This document shows, piece by piece, positions 8,146 to 16,954 of a stretch of DNA of 64,000 bases; position 1 is the stretch's first letter; each line of letters begins with the position of its first letter. The notes beneath the pieces were generated by a model, which worked only from the letters and a program-made list of their open reading frames with translations, did not search any database and had not been told where the DNA came from. The position numbers and the translations under genes were made by a program. Source of the DNA: Mesobacillus zeae (lineage in GTDB: Bacteria > Bacillota > Bacilli > Bacillales > Cytobacillaceae); the NCBI RefSeq assembly GCF_003570705.1, contig NZ_QWVT01000016.1, positions 1-64,000 on the forward strand, read 5' to 3'.

Positions 8146-8182
8146 AAAAAAGGTACAGGCCACTTAGCCTGTACCTTTCTTA
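8146..8182. terminator. Strong bidirectional hairpin
   Basis: AGGTACAGGC and GCCTGTACCT pair perfectly around CACTTA, with AAAAAA before and TTTCTT after, giving the better U-tract on the minus strand. Confidence 0.7.
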
Positions 8183-8470
8183 GTCCGCCTTATAAGACGG
8201 ACAGAGGAGAGTGATTTTGAATTAAATCGATTTTAAATATATCGATTTAAGACAAGCGTCCCTTTTGCAAGTTCCGCAAATCTCCCTCCGGATGCAATGC
8301 CAATGTCCAGTTCTGAAGTCGCTATGTTCTCCATCTTGAACCAGTCCCTTCATATTGTGTTTGGCCTTGCACTCTTCATTTACCCGGAGGAAAACCAGTA
8401 AAACACATTATTATTCTGAATATATTGGAACATTAGGATGCTTATGGAAAACAATAAGGTCATCTAAGCT
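8183..8470. other. Region with possible minus-strand gene remnant
   Basis: On the minus strand the frame RDWFKMENIATSELDIGIAS continues to LVLNRYI-stop (about 8240-8350), but it lacks a start and ribosome binding site. A 10-bp inverted repeat (TTAAATCGAT/ATCGATTTAA, 8222-8250) overlaps its end. It looks like a gene fragment, but I cannot name a parent. Confidence 0.3.
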
Positions 8471-9106
8471 TTAATCGTCGCTTGATAATATCCCAAAAAT
8501 ACGGAGAAGACTGATGAACAGGTTGATGAAGTCAAGATACAGATTCAGCGCCATCAATGGGACTTCTTCAGCAGAGACACCATAGCGTTTCATCATATTG
8601 AAATCGTAAAGAACATAGCCGCTGAAGACCAATACTCCGATGAACGAGAAGGCAAGCATGCCTGTGGAGCTGAGCGGCCAAATCATGTTAAAGATAGAGA
8701 TGGCGATCAACGCCAGCAGTGCCGCGAACAGCATACCTCGTAAGAAACCGAAGTCACGTTTCGTTTTAGTGGCATATACGGCCAATCCAGTAAACACAAA
8801 GGTTGTGGTGCCGAGTGCCATAAGAACAACATTTGCACCTGCTGCGGCTGCATAGTAATTGATGATTGGGTACATGGTTATTCCTGAAATGAACGTAAAT
8901 ATATACAGGAACGTGTAGGATATAGTCTTTTTCTTTCTTAGGAAGAAAGCTCCTAGCAGCATGGCAAGTTCAAGGATGGCGAGTGGCATGAACAGTGCAG
9001 GCGGGATAAAGACGCCGCATGCCATTCCAATGAAAGCAATGGCCAGTGAAAGAGCAAATGTCCTGATTACCGAAGGCATATATGGGCTTTCTGCATGTGA
9101 GTACAT
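8471..9106 (-). CDS. yetJ: Bax inhibitor-1 family pH-sensitive calcium leak channel (YetJ)
   Basis: 211 residues with seven transmembrane segments and the TMBIM/BI-1 C-terminal signature YLDFINLFISLLRIFGILSS. The two aspartates that form the pH-sensing dyad in BsYetJ are present (in LYDFNMM and in LYLDFINL), so proton-gated calcium leakage across the plasma membrane is inferred. The start at 9106 is chosen because GAGGTGG lies eight bases upstream; an in-frame GTG at 9118 overlaps that site. Length matches B. subtilis YetJ (214 aa). Confidence 0.9.
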   Translation of the reverse strand: MYSHAESPYMPSVIRTFALSLAIAFIGMACGVFIPPALFMPLAILELAMLLGAFFLRKKKTISYTFLYIFTFISGITMYPIINYYAAAAGANVVLMALGTTTFVFTGLAVYATKTKRDFGFLRGMLFAALLALIAISIFNMIWPLSSTGMLAFSFIGVLVFSGYVLYDFNMMKRYGVSAEEVPLMALNLYLDFINLFISLLRIFGILSSDD

Positions 9107-9167
9107 GTAATGGACCACCTCTGATTCTTAATGATGTTTAATAATACGGATAAGGACCTGCCAGGTT

Positions 9168-9557
9168 TCACAAATTTTCTTTTTCTTTTGCTTGGACTTT
9201 CAGAAGGTCGCGAATTTCTCTTAAAAGCTCTTCTTTTATATCCTGCTGTATTTCTTCTTTTACTTCTTCTTTATGCCGGAAACGGGAGACAAGGCGTATG
9301 AAGACAAAGATTGAAAAAGAAATGATGAAGAAGTTAATGATGTTTTGAAGGAAGATTCCGTACTTAATATTCGCGTCAATAAATGGATACGACAGCTTGG
9401 AGAGATTAATGCCGCCAAGCAAAATACCAAACAGCGGCATGATCATATCATTAACGAGAGAAGTGACGATCTTCCCGAATGCCCCCCCGATAATGACACC
9501 GACTGCAAGGTCGAGTACATTGCCCTTTAATGCAAATTTCTTAAATTCATTCCACAT
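9168..9557 (-). CDS. mscL: Large-conductance mechanosensitive channel MscL
   Basis: 129 residues starting [20 protein letters not shown], the amphipathic N-terminal helix and glycine/valine-rich TM1 typical of MscL. TM2 spans about residues 70-92 ([18 protein letters not shown]). A charged C-terminal helix follows ([20 protein letters not shown]). It forms a homopentameric emergency pore released by membrane tension during hypo-osmotic shock. Start ATG after CAGGAGGAAAGCATT. Confidence 0.95.
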   Translation of the reverse strand: MWNEFKKFALKGNVLDLAVGVIIGGAFGKIVTSLVNDMIMPLFGILLGGINLSKLSYPFIDANIKYGIFLQNIINFFIISFSIFVFIRLVSRFRHKEEVKEEIQQDIKEELLREIRDLLKVQAKEKENL

Positions 9558-9628
9558 AATGCTTTCCTCCTGATACGATTGTCAACGTTGATATAGTGTT
9601 TTTGTGGGGAGGAATTTGCCGGAGCATA

Positions 9629-9670
9629 AAAGCAACAGAAGGCAGAGGAAATTCCCTTTGCCTTCTGTTC
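9629..9670 (-). terminator. Hairpin at the 3' end of acyP
   Basis: AACAGAAGGCA and TGCCTTCTGTT pair with a partly paired interior, overlapping the acyP stop. On the minus strand it is followed by GCTTTTATG, a weak U-tract. Confidence 0.55.
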
Positions 9671-9941
9671 AGTACTTTATTGTGAAGGATTGCCAGGTAT
9701 CCGCGTGCTCACATTCATGGTATTCCAAACGGTCTACACTGGCGAATGGGTTGCCGCGGCGGAGGTCTTCGATAAAAACTTTCAGGTTCTCTTTTGTCCC
9801 TGTTGCAATGATTTTAACGGCTCCGTCAGCCTGGTTCGTTACCCACCCTGTTATGCCATACTGAATGGCCTTCATCTGGGCATAGTAACGATAGCCCACT
9901 CCTTGAACTCTTCCTGATACAACAATTTGTAATTGAATCAA
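9669..9941 (-). CDS. acyP: Acylphosphatase
   Basis: 90 residues. The active-site loop GRVQGVGYRYY supplies the phosphate-binding arginine, and GWVTNQADGAV supplies the catalytic asparagine; both are standard for cytosolic acylphosphatases that hydrolyse acyl phosphates such as 1,3-bisphosphoglycerate. A TTG start at 9941 is chosen: GGGGG lies eight bases upstream and the resulting length matches YflL of B. subtilis (91 aa). A GTG at 9980 would add 13 residues absent from the family. Confidence 0.9.
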   Translation of the reverse strand: MIQLQIVVSGRVQGVGYRYYAQMKAIQYGITGWVTNQADGAVKIIATGTKENLKVFIEDLRRGNPFASVDRLEYHECEHADTWQSFTIKY

Positions 9942-10052
9942 GATGTCGCCCCCAGAACTTGATAGATAGTGCAATTTCACCTAGATGTTTTCATTATATC
10001 AACAAAGAATATGAGCGTATAGATGAAACTTCATCCATATTTTTACAGGCAT

Positions 10053-10081
10053 GGTAAAGGACAGCTGCAAAACAGCTGTCC
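10053..10081 (-). terminator. Terminator of ampS
   Basis: GGACAGCTG and CAGCTGTCC form a perfect 9-bp stem, followed by TTTACC on the minus strand. Confidence 0.65.
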
Positions 10082-10107
10082 TGTTACGATTTTAAAATAA
10101 AGGGATC

Positions 10108-11340
10108 TTAGAAAGCCCAGTTTCCGTTCCGGAAAACAGGTTCGGATTTTCCATCGGCTGTAATACCGTCAATATCCATTTCGGCAGACCCAATCATGAA
10201 ATCAACATGTGTAATGCTTGTGTTTAACCCATTAGCTTCCAGTTCTTCACGGGACATCTTTTTCCCGCCTTCGAGACAAAAGGCATACGAGCTGCCAATT
10301 GCAAGGTGGTTTGAAGCATTTTCGTCAAATAGGGTATTGAAGAACAGGACGTTAGACTGTGAGATAGGGGAATGGAATGGCACTAGAGCCACTTCACCCA
10401 AATAATGTGAGCCTTCATCCGTTGCCACAAGGCGTTTTAAAATATCTTCGCCTTCCTCTGCCTGCACTTCTGTAATTTTTCCATTTTCAAAGGTCAACAT
10501 GAAGCCATCAATGATGTTTCCGCCGTAGCTGAGCGGCTTTGTGCTTGAAACATGACCGTTGACACCAGTTTTAAGCGGAACCGTGAAAACCTCTTCTGTC
10601 GGCATATTCGCCATGAATTCGTGGCCCTGCTCATTGACGCTGCCGGCTCCGACCCAAATATGTTTTTCAGGTAACTCGATTGTCAGGTCGGTTCCAGGCG
10701 CTTTGTAATGAAGCTTTTGATAATGGCGGCTGTTCAAATAGTCCACTTTCTCATGCAGTGTTAGGTCATGCTGTTTCCATTCTTCCACAGGATTCTCGGT
10801 GTTGATACGGACTGCCTTGAAAATGGCCTCCCATAATTGGGCGACGCTGTCTTCGGCGGATGCTTCCGGGAATACCTTTTGGGCCCATGCTTCTGAAGGC
10901 GCGGCAATTACTGTCCAGCTGACTTTATCTGACTGTATGTATTGTCTGTACTGTTCCAGAGCTGTTCCGGCTGCTTTTTGGAAGTTTGAGATCCGCTCTG
11001 GGTTAATTCCTTTTAACAAATCGGGGCCTGAAGACACGATGGACATGAAGGCTGCACCTTTTTCAGCATAATCGACCACTTCTTTTGCACGAAAGTGTGG
11101 ATACTCGGAGAATGCTTCACTCGGAGCGAGTTCGTACTTTGTCCTTGATACGGTATCGTCGTTCCAGTTGACGACTACATTGGCTGCTCCAGCCTCATAG
11201 GCTTTCTTTACAATAAGACGGACGAGCACTGCTGCATCAAGAGATGTGTTGACCACAAGCGTCTGGCCTTTTTGGACGTTAACGCCAACCTTTACGGCAA
11301 GGTCAGCATATTTTTCAAGGGAATTTTGAAAGTCATTCAT
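10108..11340 (-). CDS. ampS: M29-family aminopeptidase (AmpS)
   Basis: 410 residues, the exact size of B. subtilis AmpS. Family M29 thermophilic-type aminopeptidases bind two divalent metals through conserved Glu/His/Asp residues near the C-terminus; here these fall within EGSHYLGEVALVPFHSPIS and around NHLAIGSSYAFCLEGG and HVDFMIGS. It trims N-terminal residues from peptides in the cytoplasm. Start ATG after AAAAGGAGACCTGTTT. Monocistronic, with terminator at 10053-10081. Confidence 0.92.
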   Translation of the reverse strand: MNDFQNSLEKYADLAVKVGVNVQKGQTLVVNTSLDAAVLVRLIVKKAYEAGAANVVVNWNDDTVSRTKYELAPSEAFSEYPHFRAKEVVDYAEKGAAFMSIVSSGPDLLKGINPERISNFQKAAGTALEQYRQYIQSDKVSWTVIAAPSEAWAQKVFPEASAEDSVAQLWEAIFKAVRINTENPVEEWKQHDLTLHEKVDYLNSRHYQKLHYKAPGTDLTIELPEKHIWVGAGSVNEQGHEFMANMPTEEVFTVPLKTGVNGHVSSTKPLSYGGNIIDGFMLTFENGKITEVQAEEGEDILKRLVATDEGSHYLGEVALVPFHSPISQSNVLFFNTLFDENASNHLAIGSSYAFCLEGGKKMSREELEANGLNTSITHVDFMIGSAEMDIDGITADGKSEPVFRNGNWAF

Positions 11341-11445
11341 AAACAGGTCTCCTTTTCTGAATCTTCATATATTACATTCTAACCATTTTTCTGAAAAAAA
11401 GATACGATTTTGGCGGCAGAATCATCCAAGTACTCCTGTAATGGA

Positions 11446-12717
11446 CTATTGCTGCACTATGGAAGCTTTCTGCCTCTCATACATCCTGAACATAACCCAG
11501 TACAATCCAGCGCTTAAAAGGGCAAGGACAGCCAGAATAAAGAAAGTCCAGCGATAGCCAATCCAGACTGTCAAAGGAATCGAAATCGGCGCAATGGTCC
11601 TGCCAAGAGTGTACCTGAGACTTGCTGCGGCAAAGTACTGTCCTCTCATTTGCTCTGGAGCCAGATTAGAAATGAAGCTTTGCTGCAATCCAGCAGTCAT
11701 CAATTCTGCCAGGGTGAAGACTGCCATGGCAGCAATGAGCCCCCAAATCCATTCTGTTTGGCCAAACATGAAGATGGAAACAGCATAGATAATCGATGAA
11801 AGGACAAATACATTTATTTCTCTATACCGAGTCATCAATTTTGTCACGGATACAGTGAAAAGAGCGACAAGGAAACCATTTTCAGAAAGGATTAGGCCGA
11901 ATGCCTGCTCACCGCTCACAGAGAAGGCTTTGCTGCCAATTTCCAACAAGGTCTGGTCCATAATTTTTTCCTTCGTATAGACGGGAAAGAGTAGGTCTAG
12001 CTGCATGAATGTCTGTGCAGCAAGGACCCCTGCGATAATAAACAGGAGGAATATCCGGTCCTTGATGATGACCTTATAGTCAGCAATCTGGCTTTTTAAG
12101 AAGTAATACCATTTTTCGTTCTTCTGTTTGTTTTCAGTGCGTGGCGGAAGCGTTTCACGTGTATACTTCCACAGGACTGCGGCTAGGAGGATGCAGATAA
12201 TCCCAACGGCGACGAGCAATTCGAAGCGGTATTTGACGTAGAAGATCGCCCCGAGGATTGGGCCGATTACGACGGCGATATTGATGGACGTATAAAAGAC
12301 GGCAAACACGCTGCTCCGGTCTTTTTCTTTAACCACATCGGCAATCATTGCCTGGCTGGCCGGCCAGTATATGGCCCCGAAAACTCCGACAACGGCAAAA
12401 GCGATAAATCCGACGACTGGCTCATTGAACCAGGGAGATACCGATAAAGCGAATACAAGGAACGCCGCACCCTGCCCGAAGGCCGAGATGACCATCATTC
12501 TTTTCCTGCCGAATTGGTCTGCAAAATAGCCTCCCATGAGGTTTGCGGCAACCGAAAAGATTTGCGAGAAAATCAGCAGCATCCCCGCCCGACCTTTCCC
12601 GAAGCTTTCGGCAAAATAAATTGTTAAAAAGGGGAAAAACATCCAAAATGTAATATTCATAAGGGCCTCGCCAAAAAGGCGGACCTTTAAATTCCTGTCC
12701 CAATCCCGTATCCGCAT
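11446..12717 (-). CDS. MFS transporter (DHA1-type, drug-efflux-like)
   Basis: 423 residues with 12 predicted transmembrane helices and the MFS motif A after TM2 (GGYFADQFGRKRMM, about residues 62-75). A central cytoplasmic loop follows TM6 (TRETLPPRTENKQKNEKWYY). This pattern is typical of proton-coupled multidrug or metabolite exporters; the substrate cannot be told. Start ATG preceded by AAGGAGCATAGTT. It is transcribed alone; a cluster of repeats lies upstream. Confidence 0.85.
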   Translation of the reverse strand: MRIRDWDRNLKVRLFGEALMNITFWMFFPFLTIYFAESFGKGRAGMLLIFSQIFSVAANLMGGYFADQFGRKRMMVISAFGQGAAFLVFALSVSPWFNEPVVGFIAFAVVGVFGAIYWPASQAMIADVVKEKDRSSVFAVFYTSINIAVVIGPILGAIFYVKYRFELLVAVGIICILLAAVLWKYTRETLPPRTENKQKNEKWYYFLKSQIADYKVIIKDRIFLLFIIAGVLAAQTFMQLDLLFPVYTKEKIMDQTLLEIGSKAFSVSGEQAFGLILSENGFLVALFTVSVTKLMTRYREINVFVLSSIIYAVSIFMFGQTEWIWGLIAAMAVFTLAELMTAGLQQSFISNLAPEQMRGQYFAAASLRYTLGRTIAPISIPLTVWIGYRWTFFILAVLALLSAGLYWVMFRMYERQKASIVQQ

Positions 12718-12829
12718 AACTATGCTCCTTATCTGGTTTTCAGCCCATTTATAATTTTATAAGTCTCCTTGATTGATATAATACTATTTTTTCGGAAAAT
12801 TCCACAAGGAAATTAGGCAGGCGAAATTT

Positions 12830-13130
12830 TCGGATTGGGAATTAAAGCGATGCGCGCCCGGATTTTTGGTTTGCTGAGGGGAAATTTAGTGAGATGGAAA
12901 GGAGGGAAGTGGGGTGGCAGTTTTTTTGAGGAGATGGAGAGGTAGAACAGGGAACTGGTCGGTTCTTAGCTTTCGTTTAGGAGAAGAAAAAGAACAGCAA
13001 CTGGCAAGATTTTTGTTTTCCGTTACGGCGGTGGTGGGAAAGTACAGTGAACTGGACGGCGTTTTTTAAGTTAAGGAGGGGGTGGAAAAGGTTGGACGGT
13101 TTTTTTGCTCCTGGATTGTTTTTAGGTGTA
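12830..13130. repeat. Purine-rich gene-free stretch with degenerate 46-bp repeats
   Basis: No coding frame. The + strand is strongly G-rich, and the motif ACAG(N)1-2AACTGG followed by G- and T-rich bases recurs at about 12952, 12999 and 13050, with a variant GTTGGACGGTTTTTTT at 13091. Confidence 0.5.
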
Positions 13131-13264
13131 CAAGGGGTGATTATGTGGGATGAAACTGATAAATTCTCTTAATGTTCGAAAAGAAAAATGCTTCCGATGG
13201 GGAAGCTGGTGTTTGAGCCCAGTTACCGGAAGGCTATTAGCGGAAGTTTGATCTGCGAAATAGG

Positions 13265-13375
13265 ATATTCCCGGTTGCGAGCAATATATTCCCGATCAGC
13301 GGTCGGATATTCCCGGTAATGACTGATATATTCCCGATTAAGAGCGGTATATTCCAAGTAGCTGTATTACAGTAC
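13265..13375. repeat. 21-bp periodic array, core ATATTCCCG (array 1)
   Basis: Units start at 13265, 13286, 13307, 13328 and 13349, exactly 21 bases apart. Each begins ATATTCC(C) and the remaining 11-13 bases vary. It ends in ATATTCCAAGTAGCTGTATT, an end shared with the arrays at 32036 and 42966 (reverse orientation there). Confidence 0.9.
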
Positions 13376-13433
13376 TATAAATGTGATTTATTGTAAATCG
13401 GTTGTGGCACTCCATGCTTATACAACTAAAAAA

Positions 13434-13462
13434 GGAGCCGCTTCCACATTGAGAGCGGCCCC
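13434..13462. repeat. GC-rich hairpin, first copy
   Basis: GGAGCCGCTTCC...GAGAGCGGCCCC: a 10-bp stem around CCACATT. A near-identical copy is at 13631-13659, on the other side of the small element at 13465-13628. Confidence 0.7.
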
Positions 13463-13464
13463 AC

Positions 13465-13628
13465 AGGCTGTCGAGAAAGTCTCGACAGCTTTTTAAAATA
13501 AATACACTACAATATATTGTGGTTTAAGTCTTAGGTTAATTTCTATATATTGGTCCGAGAGATAATAAAACTTCAAAAACTCCCATTTTCAAAATCAGTA
13601 ATAAAAAATAGGGGTTACTCTACAGTCT
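13465..13628. mobile_element. 164-bp MITE-like element with imperfect terminal inverted repeats
   Basis: AGGCTGTCGAGAAA (13465-13478) matches the reverse complement of the right end (AGACTGTAGAGTAA, 13615-13628) at 11 of 14 positions. The AT-rich interior has no coding frame. The left end with its GCTGTCGAG/CTCGACAGC hairpin resembles ends of IS1182-type insertion sequences, so this may be an internally deleted derivative. It sits between two copies of a GC-rich hairpin. Confidence 0.55.
13467..13494 (+). terminator. Strong + strand hairpin within the MITE-like element
   Basis: GCTGTCGAG and CTCGACAGC pair perfectly around AAAGT, followed by TTTTT. Confidence 0.7.
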
Positions 13629-13630
13629 AA

Positions 13631-13659
13631 GGGGCCGCTCCCACATTGAGAGCGGCCCC
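13631..13659. terminator. GC-rich hairpin, second copy, downstream of topB
   Basis: GGGGCCGCTC and GAGAGCGGCCCC pair around CCACATT, about 55 bases after the topB stop; probably the topB terminator although the minus-strand U-tract is poor (CCTTAGAC). Confidence 0.55.
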
Positions 13660-13713
13660 ATTTTCCGGAAACTCATGTTTATTTTTCAAACGGCATGAAT
13701 TATGGCTTTGTGA

Positions 13714-15810
13714 TCAGTCTTTTTTCTCAAGTGCCGCTTTGAGCAGGTCACCGAGGCTGTTGCCAAACGATCCTTCATCTGGGCTGTATTTTTGTTTTAG
13801 CTTACGTTCTTCATGCTTGGTAACGGTTTTCTTCCGTTCCTCCGCTTTTTCAACAATGTTGCAGCGGCGGCATTGGAAGTAGGCCCCTGCCTTGCCGTTG
13901 TGGATCTCCATTTTCTTGTGACACTGAGGGCAGCGCCTGTTCGAAAGTTTAGGATCCTTATGTTTGCGGAAGCCGCAATCCAAGCTGGAGCAGACAAGGA
14001 TTTTGCCTTCTTTTGTTTTTCTTTCCTTCAGGAATTCCCCGCACTCCGGGCATTTTGAGCCAGTCAGATTGTGGGCACGGTACGATTTGTCGCTTGCTTT
14101 AATTTCGGAGACAAGCTGGTCTGTCTGCTTCCGAATCTTCGCTTTGAATGCTTTCGCATTGCCTTTGCCCCGGGCGATTTCTTCAAGCTCTTTTTCCCAT
14201 TTTGCCGTCAGTTCAGGGGAGGTTAGTTCATCGTTAACAAGCTCGATCAGCTGTTTCCCTTTTTTCGTAGGGTAAAGACGGCTGTTTTGGCGTTCTACCG
14301 ATTCCGCGGAAATCAGTTTCTCGATGATGTCCGCCCTTGTAGCTGGGGTGCCAAGTCCGTATTTTTCCATCCTTCCGAGAATGTCAGCTTCGGAAAAACG
14401 CAGCGGAGGTTCCGTCAGTTTCTTACTGAGGGTGACTTCCCCAATGCTGAAAGCTTTGCCTTTAGCAAGATTCCCGAGATTTTGGCGGCGAATGCTGCTT
14501 TCATCATCTTTGCCAGAAACTTGTTTGAATCCTGGTTCGAGGACGTTTGTTTCTCTGGCGCTTAAATTTTCGCCGTTCACTTCGAATTGGGCATGAATGA
14601 TTTCGGATTCATACGCAGGATAGAATAAGGCAAGAAAGCGCCGGACGATCATGTCGTACAGCTTACGCTCATCATTATCCAGCTTGCCGAGGTTCAAGTG
14701 TTCCTCGGTAGGAATGATTGCGTGATGGTCGGTTACTTTTTCATTGTTGAATACCCGGCGGGCCTGAACCTTGCCTTTGTTTGCGAGAGCAGGGCGGATT
14801 TCGTCCCTGTAGCCTGATGAAATGCCATGGAGCCGGTCTATCATTGTTGCTTCCATGTCGGTTGTCAGGTAGCGGGAATCAGTCCTTGGGTATGTGACAA
14901 GTTTGTGCTGTTCGTACAATCCCTGCAGCACATTCAGAGTTTTTTTCGCTGAGAAGCCGAAGCGTTTATTGGCATCACGCTGCAATTCTGTCAGGTCATA
15001 AGGCATCGGTTGAGGCTCGCTTTTCTTTTTACGGACTACAGCGGTTAAAATCGCTTTTTGTCCTTGAAGCTTTGCTTTGATTTTTTCTGCTTTTTCAGCA
15101 GAGAAAATACGTTTTTCTCCATTATGCTCCCATTCAGCCTCCAGTAGGCCGGCTGCAGCAGTGATGGTGAAATACTCTTTTGGCACGAACGAGGCGATTT
15201 CTTTTTCACGCTCGATCATCATGGCCAGAGTAGGTGTTTGAACTCGCCCTGCTGAGAGCGGGTCTTTGTATTTAGTCGTCAGCGCACGCGAGACGTTCAA
15301 GCCGATCAGCCAGTCTGCTTCTGCCCGACATACAGCTGAGTCATACAGTGTTTCGAATTGTTTCCCAGGCTTCAGATGCTTGAAGCCATCCTTGATCGCC
15401 TTGTCGGTCTGAGAAGAAATCCAGAGGCGTTTAACGGGTTTGTGGCAGCCTGCCTTTTCAAGGATCCAGCGGGCCACAAGCTCCCCTTCACGTCCGGCGT
15501 CCGTTGCGATGATAATTTCTTTGACGTCTTTTCGTTTTGTCAGGCTTTCAATGGCTTTATACTGACCGGTAGTTTGCCTGATGACCTTAAGCCCCATTTT
15601 TTCAGGGACAATCGGAAGGTCCTCCAAACGCCATGTCGTGTATTTGGAATCGTAATGCTCGGGCATCTTCAATTCGATTAAGTGTCCCAGTGCCCATGTG
15701 ACAATATAATTGCTGCCTTCGATATAGCTTTTATTTTTTTGATTGCAGCCGAGAACTCTCGCCAATTCGCGGGCAACACTCGGTTTTTCTGCAAGGACAA
15801 GTGATTTCAT
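13714..15810 (-). CDS. topB: DNA topoisomerase III
   Basis: 698 residues. The N-terminal TOPRIM domain starts SLVLAEKPSVARELARVLG and contains the acidic motif IIIATDAGREGELVAR. The catalytic tyrosine lies in LVTYPRTDSRYL (about residue 311). Two C-terminal zinc-ribbon units follow (CPECGEFL...CSSLDCGF and CPQCHKKM...CRRC). A type IA enzyme that relaxes and decatenates DNA through a 5'-phosphotyrosine intermediate. The start at 15810 is chosen because AAAGGAGCACGT precedes it; an ATG five codons upstream overlaps that site. Confidence 0.95.
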   Translation of the reverse strand: MKSLVLAEKPSVARELARVLGCNQKNKSYIEGSNYIVTWALGHLIELKMPEHYDSKYTTWRLEDLPIVPEKMGLKVIRQTTGQYKAIESLTKRKDVKEIIIATDAGREGELVARWILEKAGCHKPVKRLWISSQTDKAIKDGFKHLKPGKQFETLYDSAVCRAEADWLIGLNVSRALTTKYKDPLSAGRVQTPTLAMMIEREKEIASFVPKEYFTITAAAGLLEAEWEHNGEKRIFSAEKAEKIKAKLQGQKAILTAVVRKKKSEPQPMPYDLTELQRDANKRFGFSAKKTLNVLQGLYEQHKLVTYPRTDSRYLTTDMEATMIDRLHGISSGYRDEIRPALANKGKVQARRVFNNEKVTDHHAIIPTEEHLNLGKLDNDERKLYDMIVRRFLALFYPAYESEIIHAQFEVNGENLSARETNVLEPGFKQVSGKDDESSIRRQNLGNLAKGKAFSIGEVTLSKKLTEPPLRFSEADILGRMEKYGLGTPATRADIIEKLISAESVERQNSRLYPTKKGKQLIELVNDELTSPELTAKWEKELEEIARGKGNAKAFKAKIRKQTDQLVSEIKASDKSYRAHNLTGSKCPECGEFLKERKTKEGKILVCSSLDCGFRKHKDPKLSNRRCPQCHKKMEIHNGKAGAYFQCRRCNIVEKAEERKKTVTKHEERKLKQKYSPDEGSFGNSLGDLLKAALEKKD

Positions 15811-15894
15811 ACGTGCTCCTTTCAATAACTGGGTTTTGCTCTACTTAATCAAGTATAATGGATAACAAAAGAAATTTGTATTCCTGCACTCCAC

Positions 15895-15912
15895 TAAAGG
15901 GGGTCAGGCACC
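15895..15912. repeat. GGGGTCAGGCACC dispersed repeat, copy 1
   Basis: TAAAGGGGGTCAGGCACC, identical to one arm of the hairpin at 16898-16937. It lies just upstream of the Nudix-GNAT gene. Confidence 0.75.
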
Positions 15913-15944
15913 CGAGTGTGGTTTAAAGTATTAAAGCGAAAGGG

Positions 15945-16871
15945 ATGTATGGAGAGATGGACGACTATATCAAGGAAATACGCGAAAGAATTGGAAGCAG
16001 GCCTTTCATTTTGGCTGGTTCTGCAGTGGTTGTATTGAATAGGAAAGATGAAATCCTTCTCCAAAGAAGGGCGGATACTGGAAAGTGGGGAATTCCTGGA
16101 GGCGCAATGGAACCAGGTGAGAGCTTAGAGGAAACGGCAAGGCGGGAGCTATATGAAGAGACTGGGCTGAGAGCTGTTGAGCTGCAGTTTCTCGATTTGT
16201 TATCTGGGAAAGAGTATTACTTTCAATACCCGAATGGTGACGAGATCTATAATTGTATCGCACTATATGGTGTGAAAGATTGGGAGGGTACGCCGAGAAT
16301 CAATGATGATGAAAGCCTTGAACTCGGATTTTTCCCGATGGACAATTTACCTGCTTTGGAGGGGAATCCAAAAAGGATTGTGGACAACCTGGCAGGGTAT
16401 GGTTTGTTTCCGGAAATAAGACAGCTTAGTATGGCTGACAACATGACAGCGGCGAAAGTGTTGGAGATGCAGCGGTCAGCCTATCGGGTGGAAGCGGAAC
16501 TGATCGGCACGGACGAGATCCCGCCACTTAAAGAAACGTTCGACCAACTGCAATCCTGTGGAGAGACGTTTATCGGCTTTTTCGAACAAGGAGAATTGGC
16601 CGGTGCACTTTCCTATGAACAAAGTGGAGGAGTGGTGGATATCCACAGGCTTATTGTAGACCCCCGCCATTTCAGAAAAGGAATTGCACGGAAACTGCTG
16701 GAACGGCTTGAAAAAGGTGTATCAGACGTTGAGGAATTCATCGTCTCAACAGGAGCTGACAACCAGCCTGCAGTCACGCTCTACAAGAAGCACGGCTTTA
16801 AACCGGCAGGCGAAACAATCGTAGGTGGCGGAATCCGGCTCGCTCACTTCACCAAACCAAAGCGTGCCTGA
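15945..16871 (+). CDS. Nudix hydrolase-GNAT acetyltransferase fusion
   Basis: 308 residues. Residues about 20-150 form a Nudix domain with the full box GGAMEPGESLEETARRELYE followed by ETGL (GX5EX7REUXEEXGU), which binds the metal and nucleoside-diphosphate-linked substrate. Residues about 165-305 form a GNAT domain, with the acetyl-CoA loop region in DPRHFRKGIARKLLERLEKG and the typical NQPAVTLYKKHGF near the end. It may couple housecleaning of an oxidised or activated metabolite with acetyl transfer; substrates unknown. The TGA stop lies inside a copy of the GTGCCTGACCCCC repeat, so the C-terminus was apparently set by that repeat. Start ATG 15945; ATG 15957 is possible. Confidence 0.85.
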   Translation: MYGEMDDYIKEIRERIGSRPFILAGSAVVVLNRKDEILLQRRADTGKWGIPGGAMEPGESLEETARRELYEETGLRAVELQFLDLLSGKEYYFQYPNGDEIYNCIALYGVKDWEGTPRINDDESLELGFFPMDNLPALEGNPKRIVDNLAGYGLFPEIRQLSMADNMTAAKVLEMQRSAYRVEAELIGTDEIPPLKETFDQLQSCGETFIGFFEQGELAGALSYEQSGGVVDIHRLIVDPRHFRKGIARKLLERLEKGVSDVEEFIVSTGADNQPAVTLYKKHGFKPAGETIVGGGIRLAHFTKPKRA

Positions 16872-16876
16872 CCCCC
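16864..16876. repeat. GTGCCTGACCCCC dispersed repeat, copy 2
   Basis: Reverse complement of copy 1. It overlaps and supplies the stop codon of the Nudix-GNAT gene. Confidence 0.75.
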
Positions 16877-16897
16877 AGTGCGGTGAATCGTTAAAGC

Positions 16898-16937
16898 GTG
16901 CCTGACCCCCTTTATCCTGCTAAAGGGGGTCAGGCAC
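16898..16937. repeat. 17-bp perfect hairpin made of two repeat copies
   Basis: GTGCCTGACCCCCTTTA and TAAAGGGGGTCAGGCAC pair perfectly around TCCTGC. It is a REP-like palindrome and could terminate the Nudix-GNAT transcript. Confidence 0.8.
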
Positions 16938-16954
16938 CACAGACAGGCTACCAA

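Noticed and set aside
8120-8215. GTG-started + strand frame with AAGGAGGAG
   Set aside because: It runs straight through a strong bidirectional terminator hairpin and shows no protein features.
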